32,037 bases of DNA from Akkermansia muciniphila (GTDB lineage Bacteria > Verrucomicrobiota > Verrucomicrobiia > Limisphaerales > UBA9464), in assembly GCA_945861565.1 (NCBI GenBank), contig CAMAUY010000060.1:1-32037 (forward strand). The letters are read 5' to 3'. This document shows, one piece after another, positions 25,655 to 32,037 of the stretch. Every line of letters starts with the position of its first letter. Position 1 is the first letter of the stretch. Made by a program: the position numbers and the translations under genes. The notes below the pieces were generated by a model. That model did not search any database. It was not told where the DNA came from and saw only the letters and a list, made by a program, of their open reading frames with translations.

Positions 25655-27052
25655 ATGCTTTCAGGCGTGCTTGACAGTGTGCCGGATGTCCACGGTGCCG
25701 CTTCTCGTAAGGCGGTGAAATCTCCCCGCAATCCAGCCGTTAGCCGGCCGAAGAACTACGTGCTCGACACAAATGTTCTGCTTCACGACCCGCATGCGCT
25801 CCTCAATTTTCAGGATAATCACGTCCTCATTCCCATTGAAGTAATCGAAGAGATCGACCGCTTTAAGCGGGAGACCACCGAACGGGGGCAAAACGCCCGC
25901 ACCGTTTCACGGATGCTGGATGGACTCCGTTCCAAAGGCAGCCTGAGCGAAGGTGTCGGCCTTTCCAGTGGGGGTCGATTGCGCATCATCTTTTCGCATC
26001 AACATGATCTTGCGGCGACGACCGGGCCAGGGACGGTTGACAACCGGATTCTGGCGCTCGCGCTTGCCATCCGCAAACAAGACCCCGAAACTCCCACCGT
26101 CCTCGTTACCAAGGATATTAATCTGCGCCTCAAGGCCGATGCCTACGGTCTTCCTGCCGAAGACTACGAAACCGACCGCATCAATTTGCAGGACCTTTAT
26201 ACCGGATTTTTCGAGCTGACCGTTGCGCCGGATGTGATTTCCAAGCTGCGTCTCGATGGCGCGGTACTGCTGCCGGACCCCCAGAAGCGTGCGCCCAACG
26301 AGTACTGCACCCTGACCGAGGCGGGTAATTCGAAGCGGAGTGCGCTCACTAAAGTGGATGCTTCGGGCACGCGCCTGGTGCCCATTCATGACACGCGCGA
26401 AGGGGTATGGGGAATCAAACCGCGCAATCGGGAGCAGCACTTTGCACTGGATGCCCTGCTGGATGAAAACGTCAAGCTGGTGACCCTCATGGGCAAGGCG
26501 GGCACCGGCAAGACCCTCCTTGCCCTGGCGGCGGGTCTGAAGCGAACCGTAAACGATCGCGAATTCCGCCGATTGATAGTCGCTCGGCCGACAATTTCGA
26601 TGGGCAAAGAGCTCGGTTTTCTCCCGGGCTCGCTCGAAGAAAAGTTATCGCCGTGGATGCAACCGATCCACGATGCTCTCGAGTTGCTCGGAGACTTGAA
26701 CATGGGTCACGACGCGCGCCGGAACGGCGATTTGCTGCGGAGTGGCACGATTGCCGTTGAAGCGTTGAGCTATATCCGCGGCCGCAGTATCGCCAATCAG
26801 TTCATGATCATCGACGAGGCCCAAAACCTTACCCCGCTGGAAGTGAAGACGATTATAACCCGCGTCGGGCATGGGACAAAAATCATCCTGACCGGCGACC
26901 CGTATCAGATCGACAACCCGTACGTGGATGCCGCCTCGAACGGATTCAATTACGTCGTGACCCGGTTCCGGGATCATGCCATTGCCGCGCATGTCGAACT
27001 GCAGCGCGGCGAACGTTCCGACCTCGCAGAACTGGCCGCAAACGTGCTGTAG
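25655..27052 (+). CDS. PIN domain / PhoH-like ATPase
   Basis: This 465-residue protein joins an N-terminal PIN ribonuclease-like domain (acidic motif 'VLDTNVLLHD', Asp38; later 'TVDNRILALAL' and 'VLVTKDINLRLKA') to a C-terminal PhoH ATPase domain (Walker A GKAGTGKT, residues 280-287; 'RPTISMGKELGFLPGS'; Walker B 'FMIIDEAQN', 383-391; 'TGDPYQIDNPYVD'). This is the PhoH2/YlaK-type architecture, which elsewhere has been linked to RNA unwinding and cleavage. It may act in RNA turnover or stress response. A 135-base gap precedes it, and a Gfo/Idh gene starts 20 bases after. The first 30 residues are not conserved, so the true start could lie slightly downstream. Confidence 0.93.
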   Translation: MLSGVLDSVPDVHGAASRKAVKSPRNPAVSRPKNYVLDTNVLLHDPHALLNFQDNHVLIPIEVIEEIDRFKRETTERGQNARTVSRMLDGLRSKGSLSEGVGLSSGGRLRIIFSHQHDLAATTGPGTVDNRILALALAIRKQDPETPTVLVTKDINLRLKADAYGLPAEDYETDRINLQDLYTGFFELTVAPDVISKLRLDGAVLLPDPQKRAPNEYCTLTEAGNSKRSALTKVDASGTRLVPIHDTREGVWGIKPRNREQHFALDALLDENVKLVTLMGKAGTGKTLLALAAGLKRTVNDREFRRLIVARPTISMGKELGFLPGSLEEKLSPWMQPIHDALELLGDLNMGHDARRNGDLLRSGTIAVEALSYIRGRSIANQFMIIDEAQNLTPLEVKTIITRVGHGTKIILTGDPYQIDNPYVDAASNGFNYVVTRFRDHAIAAHVELQRGERSDLAELAANVL

Positions 27053-27072
27053 CCGCCCGCCTCCGCGTCGTC

Positions 27073-28128
27073 ATGCCCCTGAATCCCCCTTTCTCGCCGA
27101 TGACGAATCGCCCGGTTCGGGTTGCGGTGCTCGGCGTCGGATCCCTGGGCCGGGAGCATGCCCGCATCTACGCCGAACTGTCGCGAATCCACGCCGTCGA
27201 ACTCGTCGGCGTTTTCGACACCCATGCCGACGTCGCCCGACTTCACGCGTCAAAAAATGGGGTGCGCGCCTTCGTGTCGGTGGAAGAAGCCGCCGCCGCC
27301 ACCGACGCCCTCAGCGTCGTGACCCCGACTTCGACCCATTTTGAACTCGCCCGTCATCTGCTGAAACAGGGGAAACATCTGCTGGTTGAAAAACCCATGA
27401 CGGATCGGGCCGACCAGGCGGGCGAACTCGTGACGTTGGCCCGTGACCGGGGACTGATCCTTCAAGTGGGTCATGTCGAGCGCTTCAATCCGGTCTATGG
27501 CTACCTGGAACAGGTGGTTACCTCGCCGCGCTTCATTGAATGTCACCGGCTATCTCCCTACCCGGCGCGCAGCACGGACATCGGAGTGGTTCTCGATCTC
27601 ATGATCCATGATCTCGACGTGGTCATGGCCTTTGTAAAGTCGCCCATTGTCCAGATCGATGCCGTGGGCATCCCGGTGTTAAGCGAGAGCGAGGACATCG
27701 CGAATGCCCGCCTCCGCTTTGCCAATGGGTGCGTCGCAAATTTGACCGCTAGCCGGATCAGCCCGGAGCGCATGAGAAAAATCCGCGTCTTCAGCGGTGG
27801 ATCTCAACCGGCCTATATCTCGCTGGATTACCGGGCTCAAGAGGGATTCCTCTACCGGCTCGCTCGGGACGGCGAATCCGAATCGTCTCTCTTCAAGAAA
27901 CTGCTCCTCGCGAAGGAATCCACCATTGTCAGCGAATTTGCCGGAAAACGCATTGTCCGGGAACCGGTGCCGATTACCAAGGAAGAGCCGCTGAAGCTTG
28001 AGCTCGCCCATTTTGTGGACTGTGTGCGCGAACGGCAGACCCCCCGGGTCAGCGGTGACCAGGCCAAGGCAGCACTCGATGTCGCCTTCGAAATCGCTCG
28101 GCTGATCCGTGCCGGGGGTGGGGTTTGA
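27073..28128 (+). CDS. Gfo/Idh/MocA family NAD-dependent oxidoreductase, GnnA-like
   Basis: This 351-residue (or 342 from the ATG at 27100) dehydrogenase has a Rossmann domain ('VAVLGVGSLGREHARIY'), the EKP motif with the catalytic lysine (residues 106-108) and 'GHVERFNP' (133-140), then the C-terminal Gfo/Idh barrel-like domain with 'DLMIHDLDVVMAF'. The 'GHVERFNP' version is the one I associate with UDP-GlcNAc 3-dehydrogenases such as GnnA and with family members found beside lipid A genes; substrate is an inference. No lpx or aminotransferase gene is adjacent. The preceding phoH-like gene ends 20 bases upstream, so the two probably share a transcript. Confidence 0.85.
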   Translation: MPLNPPFSPMTNRPVRVAVLGVGSLGREHARIYAELSRIHAVELVGVFDTHADVARLHASKNGVRAFVSVEEAAAATDALSVVTPTSTHFELARHLLKQGKHLLVEKPMTDRADQAGELVTLARDRGLILQVGHVERFNPVYGYLEQVVTSPRFIECHRLSPYPARSTDIGVVLDLMIHDLDVVMAFVKSPIVQIDAVGIPVLSESEDIANARLRFANGCVANLTASRISPERMRKIRVFSGGSQPAYISLDYRAQEGFLYRLARDGESESSLFKKLLLAKESTIVSEFAGKRIVREPVPITKEEPLKLELAHFVDCVRERQTPRVSGDQAKAALDVAFEIARLIRAGGGV

Positions 28129-28295
28129 GAACCTTCGTTCTGATCGAACTCCACTCCCATCGGCTGGTTGACTGTAGGGAGGCCAACCTCAGCCATCCGA
28201 TTCGCAAGCATTAGATCGGCTCCACGGGCCGCTGCAACAGGGCACATCGACGCCGGGGCCGCGGATCGGTGTTCCGAGCAAGTTCCAAACCGGCT

Positions 28296-29699
28296 TCACC
28301 GCGGTGGTGGCACCGTGAAGTCAACTTCCCTCGGCGTGGGGAAGAGCAGTTCCAAGGACCGGATCACCGCATCGGTCGGGACTGGGAGTCGATAGCAGCG
28401 TACCCCGTTGGCGTCACCACGGAATCGCTCCGTCGTGATGACCTCCGCTCCGTCCGTCCCCCGGAGGCGCACGCCCAGAGGTTGGTCGATGAGGGAATCG
28501 ACTGGGTTTTCCAGGCAGCGAATGAGGACAAACGGTGCGGGTGACGCGATGGACATTTCAGCGACTCCCTGGGTGCCGACGAGAGGGCGGAATCGGGACA
28601 ACGAGAATCCGGCGGCAGGTTCGGCGGAGAGTGTGCGGAGCAGATCGTGGCGAACGTCGTACTTGCCGGGGCCGGCGAGCGCGATGATACGAAATGGGTG
28701 ACCACCGATGGTAACCGGGGTGTTGACAAGCTGGAATTCGCCCGGGCCTGGAAATGCGGGCAAGTTCGTGGCCCAAATCTCGTGGCTCTCAAAATTGCCG
28801 CGCAGCTCGCGAAGAAATTGAGCGGTCACCCGCCATGCAGGTTCGGCTGGATCCAGAATGGGACCCCAGTTACCTGTGGCATCGGATAGTTCCCATTTCC
28901 CCAGACGCCAATGGCGGGTTCCGTCAGTTGCTTCGCCAATCTCGAAGACGGGCTGAAACGCATTGGTCTGCACCAATCCATCGAGGGTCAGTGGATCGAA
29001 CCGGGTGAGTGACACCGGTGTACCCAGGATTGATTGCCGGCATGGGAGGGGGGCAGGGATCCAATCGGTGACCGGTTTCCAGAAGGGATTCGCAACGGTC
29101 TGGCGGATGGGTGGATTCGCAGGATTCCGATCGTGCAGCTCGATTTCAAAGGTGCGCTGTCGTCTCGGAAACGCGGGCCCGGAAAAGAAATCGATCACGG
29201 TCCGCCCGTGGTTCCACCGCCGGGTCGGCTGTCCCGATAACGGAGTCACTGGAAAACGGAATCCGTTCGTGGCGATCAAGTCGACCTGGGCGATAGATGT
29301 GAATGAAACGGTGCCGGTCGGTGCCATGAGAAACCGCTCACCGACCCAGATTCCGACCGAGTTGTTCGGAGCGAACTGGCTGTAGGGTTGGTCGTAGGCT
29401 GATTTCGCAACGGCAATACCTCGCGGAAGAGTGTCAAGGAATCGGGTGAGAGACCAGTACGGGGGAACCAGGCGATGCTGGGCGATTGAATTAAGGCCGG
29501 TGTTGGGAGTTGCGGTCTGAGGCATCGGTAGGGTCAGTCTGAAAATACCCACCGAGGAGCCATTGGGCCGCGGAACAAACCGTTGCGGACCGCGCCGCCG
29601 CACGGAGGCGAAAATCGCCGCGGCACTGAGCACCAGCGCCAGCAGCAGCAGGGGCAGGCTCCGAGAACCGGAGAGCAATCGATACCAACGAGACGTCAT
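28296..29699 (-). CDS. Hypothetical membrane-anchored protein
   Basis: I do not recognise the family. The 467 residues begin with basic residues and one membrane segment at about 14-32 ('SLPLLLLALVLSAAAIFASV'), followed by an Arg-rich stop ('RRRGPQR') and a large region with no further span, so most of it is probably outside the cytoplasm. It is rich in Pro, Thr, Asn, Trp and Arg, with beta-type segments such as 'RTFEIELHDRNP', 'FRIIALAGPGKYDVRHDLL' and a C-terminal 'IRSLELLFPTPREVDFTV'. No catalytic motif is apparent. It lies 42 bases downstream of purC on the same strand and may share its transcript. It converges on the Gfo/Idh gene across 167 bases with a GC-rich imperfect hairpin (28162-28194). 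Confidence 0.75.
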   Translation of the reverse strand: MTSRWYRLLSGSRSLPLLLLALVLSAAAIFASVRRRGPQRFVPRPNGSSVGIFRLTLPMPQTATPNTGLNSIAQHRLVPPYWSLTRFLDTLPRGIAVAKSAYDQPYSQFAPNNSVGIWVGERFLMAPTGTVSFTSIAQVDLIATNGFRFPVTPLSGQPTRRWNHGRTVIDFFSGPAFPRRQRTFEIELHDRNPANPPIRQTVANPFWKPVTDWIPAPLPCRQSILGTPVSLTRFDPLTLDGLVQTNAFQPVFEIGEATDGTRHWRLGKWELSDATGNWGPILDPAEPAWRVTAQFLRELRGNFESHEIWATNLPAFPGPGEFQLVNTPVTIGGHPFRIIALAGPGKYDVRHDLLRTLSAEPAAGFSLSRFRPLVGTQGVAEMSIASPAPFVLIRCLENPVDSLIDQPLGVRLRGTDGAEVITTERFRGDANGVRCYRLPVPTDAVIRSLELLFPTPREVDFTVPPPR

Positions 29700-29741
29700 G
29701 GAGCGATTGGGTGTGATCCGCCGCCCCGGGGTGTCATGGGA

Positions 29742-30632
29742 CTAAAGGCGACGACCCGTGAGACGTTCAAAAGCGTCGAGGTATTTGGCCTGAGTTTTCG
29801 CGACCACGTCGGCCGGCAGCGCGGGAGCAGGCGGAGTCTTATTCCAGGGCAAGGATTCCAGATAGTCGCGAACGAACTGTTTGTCGAAGCTCGTTTGGTT
29901 TTGCCCAGCGTGATAGAGGTCGACTGGCCAAAACCGCGAGGAATCCGGTGTCAAAACCTCATCGATCAGTAGGAGTTTTTCCTCGAACATTCCGAACTCA
30001 AACTTGGTGTCCGCAATTATAATGCCGCGTCGTCGGGCGTGATTACGTGCAAAGGCGTACAGCTTCAAACTCTGGTCGCGTACCGCTGCGGCGACCTCGG
30101 GACCGACGATCGCCGCCGCTTCAGCGAACGGAATGTTTTCGTCGTGACCGGTCTCGGCCTTGGTGGCCGGAGTGAAGATGGGCTCCGGCAACTCACTGGA
30201 TTCCAGCAACCCGGGTGGCAAACGAATACCGCAGACCGTCTGCGACTGCCTATACTCTTTCCATCCAGATCCGGCGAGGTAACCACGGACTACGCATTCG
30301 ATGGCGAGCGGACGGGCTTTCTTAACGATCATGCTCCGACCTGCCAGCGCTTCAGCGAACGGCTGGAGTACGGGCGGCAGCGGATCCGTGGCCCGGGCGA
30401 GGCGATGATTCGGCAGCCAGGAGTCCGTCAGGTCGAACCAGAAATCGGAGAGCTGAGTCAGTACTTCACCCTTGCGTGGGATGCCATTGGGCATGACGCA
30501 ATCGAAGGCCGAGATGCGATCGGTGGCGACGAAGAGGAGGCGGTCACCGAGATCGAACACTTCGCGGACTTTGCCGCTTTTCAATTTCGGAACTCCGGGC
30601 AGGTCGAGGCGAATGAGAGGTGTCGTGGACAC
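29742..30632 (-). CDS. purC: Phosphoribosylaminoimidazole-succinocarboxamide synthase
   Basis: PurC joins CAIR and aspartate with ATP to give SAICAR in de novo purine synthesis. The 296 residues show 'KSGKVREVFDLGDRLLFVATDRISAFD' (conserved start region), 'IECVVRGYLAGSGWKEY', 'FTPATKAETGHDENI' and 'IIIADTKFEFG', all characteristic. At 296 residues it is of the longer type than the E. coli enzyme (237). The start is GTG at 30632 with no clear Shine-Dalgarno. It is divergent from tRNA-Phe across 115 bases and lies upstream of the membrane-anchored hypothetical gene. No other purine gene is in the window. Confidence 0.97.
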   Translation of the reverse strand: MSTTPLIRLDLPGVPKLKSGKVREVFDLGDRLLFVATDRISAFDCVMPNGIPRKGEVLTQLSDFWFDLTDSWLPNHRLARATDPLPPVLQPFAEALAGRSMIVKKARPLAIECVVRGYLAGSGWKEYRQSQTVCGIRLPPGLLESSELPEPIFTPATKAETGHDENIPFAEAAAIVGPEVAAAVRDQSLKLYAFARNHARRRGIIIADTKFEFGMFEEKLLLIDEVLTPDSSRFWPVDLYHAGQNQTSFDKQFVRDYLESLPWNKTPPAPALPADVVAKTQAKYLDAFERLTGRRL

Positions 30633-30703
30633 GGAGCGGAATGTCGCTGGTCAAAGCTGGGATGTCACCATTGGGATACGGTGAAACTACGGATAGAAAC
30701 CCC

Positions 30704-30734
30704 TTGCCAACGGGATCTGGACCTACGCTACAGT
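30704..30734 (+). promoter_or_regulatory. Candidate promoter of tRNA-Phe
   Basis: TTGCCA (30704-30709) and TACAGT (30729-30734) are 19 bases apart, and the -10 box ends 13 bases before the tRNA. The spacing is at the long end and the boxes are imperfect, but the position is right for a tRNA transcript with a very short leader. Confidence 0.45.
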
Positions 30735-30747
30735 TCCCGACCCGTGA

Positions 30748-30823
30748 GGCTGGGTAGCTCAGTTGGTAGAGCAGCGGATTGAAAATCCGCGTGTCGCCGG
30801 TTCGATTCCGGCCCCAGCCACCA
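30748..30823 (+). tRNA. tRNA-Phe (anticodon GAA)
   Basis: A full cloverleaf is visible: acceptor GGCTGGG (30748-30754) with CCCAGCC (30813-30819), D stem GCTC/GAGC, anticodon stem GCGGA/TCCGC around the loop TTGAAAA with anticodon GAA (30781-30783), variable loop GTGTC, and T stem GCCGG/CCGGC with loop TTCGATT. The discriminator is A, and CCA is encoded (30821-30823). The length is 76 nt. Confidence 0.98.
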
Positions 30824-30838
30824 CGGTTCTTCTTCAAT

Positions 30839-30865
30839 CACTTACGCAACTTCAGCGTAAAAGTG
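30839..30865 (+). other. Hairpin downstream of tRNA-Phe
   Basis: TTACGC (30842-30847) pairs with GCGTAA (30855-30860) around a seven-base loop. CAC (30839-30841) and GTG (30863-30865) extend the stem across an AA bulge. It lies 15 bases after the tRNA and could be the end of its transcript, though no T tract follows. Confidence 0.35.
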
Positions 30866-31104
30866 CTAAAGCCTAGTGATAAAAAGTCCCCAGACGTCCA
30901 GGGTCGTTTACTGGTGTTTGGGAACGTCCCAAATCCGGCTTGAGGGATTCCAGTAGGCGAGTGTTGGGGCCCGTTCGCGAGGCACTTTCGGGTGAAACAG
31001 AGGTCCGCGGGCAATTCAAAACCGACCTTGTAAGCTCAATCCCGTCGACGTCCGTGAGCAATCCGAGACTGGAGGGCGGGCTCCGGCGGCCGTAGTCTCC
31101 GCTC

Positions 31105-31668
31105 ATGACAGATGAGCTCAACCGTTCCGTTCCACGGCCAACCCATGAGGCTTTCTGGCCAGCGGACCTTTTCACCCAAGGCATTGGCTGGGTCATCCTC
31201 GCCCGGTTCAGGTCTGGTGGAGCCCGAGTCGAAGCGGGTATTTTTCTAATCGACGTTTTCTGTCTGGGAGCAAAATTGGCCGTCTATGAAGACTGCGATG
31301 CGGCTGATTACCGTCACCGTATTCGCGATCATTACCAGTCGCGTTTTCCCTTAGTTCCCACCGAACCTGGGTGTGCCCGCAAACTGGTAGAGCAAGCGGT
31401 CCAGTACTCCAAAGGCTTGGGTTTTTCCTCGCATGCGAACTACAAAAAAGCCGCTCGCGTATTTGGCGGAGTGCGAGCCGAGCAATGCCCTCAGCAGTTC
31501 ACCTTCGGACACGAAGGCAAACCCTTCTATCGTCGCGGCCCCAGAGAAACCGAGACGCAGGCCCAGCGCATTGTGTGGCAATTGGAACAAAGCTGCGGCC
31601 CCGGCAACTATGATTACTTGGCAATGCTCGGAGAAACCGACGACATCAATCGCGCGCTAAACGAGTAG
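31105..31668 (+). CDS. Conserved uncharacterised protein
   Basis: These 187 residues match, from memory, a widespread family without assigned function, marked here by 'GWVILARF', 'EAGIFLIDVFCLGAKLAVY', 'CARKLVEQAVQYSKGLGFSSHANYKKAARVFGG' (core, residues about 92-124, quoted in part: 'CARKLVEQAV' and 'GLGFSSHANYKKAARVFG'), 'FTFGHEGKPFYRRGP' and a C-terminal 'CGPGNYDYL'. It is soluble with no signal peptide or membrane segment. It stands alone, about 280 bases after tRNA-Phe and 194 bases before the transposase start. The ATG at 31105 is supported only by frame. Confidence that it is a gene is high; function is unknown. Confidence 0.85.
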   Translation: MTDELNRSVPRPTHEAFWPADLFTQGIGWVILARFRSGGARVEAGIFLIDVFCLGAKLAVYEDCDAADYRHRIRDHYQSRFPLVPTEPGCARKLVEQAVQYSKGLGFSSHANYKKAARVFGGVRAEQCPQQFTFGHEGKPFYRRGPRETETQAQRIVWQLEQSCGPGNYDYLAMLGETDDINRALNE

Positions 31669-31862
31669 ATGGACCACCCAGAATGGCGGCCCCGGTGTTC
31701 GGGCATCTGCCCATAAGAGTGGTGCACCCGCCAGAAATTGAAGCGATGTCGGGGGGTGTTTGCCCCACTTCCATTTGGCGAAGAGCTACGTGGCAGTGAC
31801 GGTGAAGGCGCTAATGAAGTTGCTTCAAATTGGTGGAGAGAGAATTGGGCAAATCATGCATC
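31669..31862. other. Probable left end region of an insertion sequence
   Basis: These 194 bases separate the uncharacterised gene from the transposase start and contain no gene. A short palindrome GGGCA-TC-TGCCC occurs at about 31701-31712. The element's terminal inverted repeat should lie here, but since the right end is outside the window I cannot define it or a target duplication. Confidence 0.35.
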
Positions 31863-32037
31863 ATGAAAGCCATTAAAAATTCTTCTCCCAAATCCCGCCG
31901 CAAATTCGACGAAACCTTCAAGCGCGAAGCGGTCAATAACTGGCTCGCCAGCGGCAAGTCCGCCGATGTCGTCTCCGAAGAACTGGGGCTCAGCCCCGGC
32001 CGACTCTTTGCGTGGAAGAGGCGCTTCGCCCCCGCGG
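31863..32037 (+). CDS. Transposase OrfA (HTH_Tnp_1 type), cut by the window edge
   Basis: The ATG at 31863 opens a frame of 58 codons that runs off the right edge. After a basic leader it has 'RKFDETFKREAVNNWLASGK' and 'ELGLSPGRLFAWKRRF', the helix-turn-helix of OrfA of IS3-type (PF01527-like) elements. In such elements OrfA binds the terminal repeats and is fused to the OrfB integrase by frameshifting. OrfB is not in the window, so the family is likely but not certain, and whether the copy is intact cannot be seen. Confidence 0.85.
   Translation, partial: MKAIKNSSPKSRRKFDETFKREAVNNWLASGKSADVVSEELGLSPGRLFAWKRRFAPA

Noticed and set aside
28162-28194. Hairpin GGCT/GGTTG with CAACC/AGCC between converging genes, considered as a terminator
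   Set aside because: The stem is interrupted and no T tract follows on either strand.
27852-28247. 131-residue minus-strand frame over the end of the Gfo/Idh gene
   Set aside because: Most of it is antisense to a clear dehydrogenase; the part outside the gene is about 120 bases without recognisable features.
30873-31196. 107-residue minus-strand frame between tRNA-Phe and the next gene
   Set aside because: Composition is non-coding-like (Ser/Arg/Pro/Thr-rich), there is no recognised domain, and it overlaps the start of the better supported gene at 31105.

Overview
The window reads as a chromosomal segment of a Verrucomicrobiota bacterium, probably of the Limisphaerales/Pedosphaera-like group. 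That placement is an inference from several traits: a giant delta-60/Calx-beta surface protein with the 'LQSSP...FFRVVQ' type C-terminus common in that phylum, GYF_2 and DUF2752 membrane proteins, PVC-type secreted proteins (PQQ propeller, HEAT-like plus jelly-roll), mostly Shine-Dalgarno-less starts and moderately high GC. No 16S rRNA gene is present to confirm it.

Layout. 1-5073: a 1646-residue repeat protein that looks truncated at its 5' end, with a small unidentified minus-strand N-terminus at the left edge. 5127-5612: a strong hairpin terminator and the RNase P RNA gene on the minus strand with its promoter. 5667-8606: a lone MalK/UgpC-type ABC ATPase, a hexamer microsatellite, a GYF_2/DUF2752 membrane-protein pair and a small membrane protein on the minus strand. 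8607-14316: translation block rpsL, rpsG, (terminator), fusA, rpsJ, rplC, rplD, rplW. It has no tuf gene and stops after rplW, where most bacteria continue with rplB and rpsS. 14348-19344: a GldA/GldF/GldG/DUF4340-type ABC system directly downstream of rplW. 19557-21959: two exported proteins. 21978-25519: LplT and Aas homologues overlapping by four bases, which together form a lysophospholipid recycling pathway. 25655-28128: a PIN-PhoH protein and a GnnA-like Gfo/Idh oxidoreductase. 28296-30632 (minus): an unknown membrane-anchored protein and purC. 30748-30823: tRNA-Phe(GAA). 31105-31668: a conserved uncharacterised protein. 31863-end: the start of an OrfA-type transposase.

How the parts work together. 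The central block supplies ribosomal proteins and elongation factor G, and rnpB and tRNA-Phe add tRNA maturation and supply. The GldAFG-like exporter and the LplT-Aas pair concern the cell envelope, and several exported beta-propeller proteins point to a surface-oriented lifestyle.

The least expected signals are: (i) a long two-part inverted repeat upstream of rpsL; (ii) a near-identical 13-base motif abutting the starts of rpsG and rpsJ; (iii) grouping of the delta-60 repeats in exact sevens, with the first group cut to three; (iv) the broken S10 operon joined to an ABC exporter. No CRISPR array, prophage or recognisable defence system was seen.
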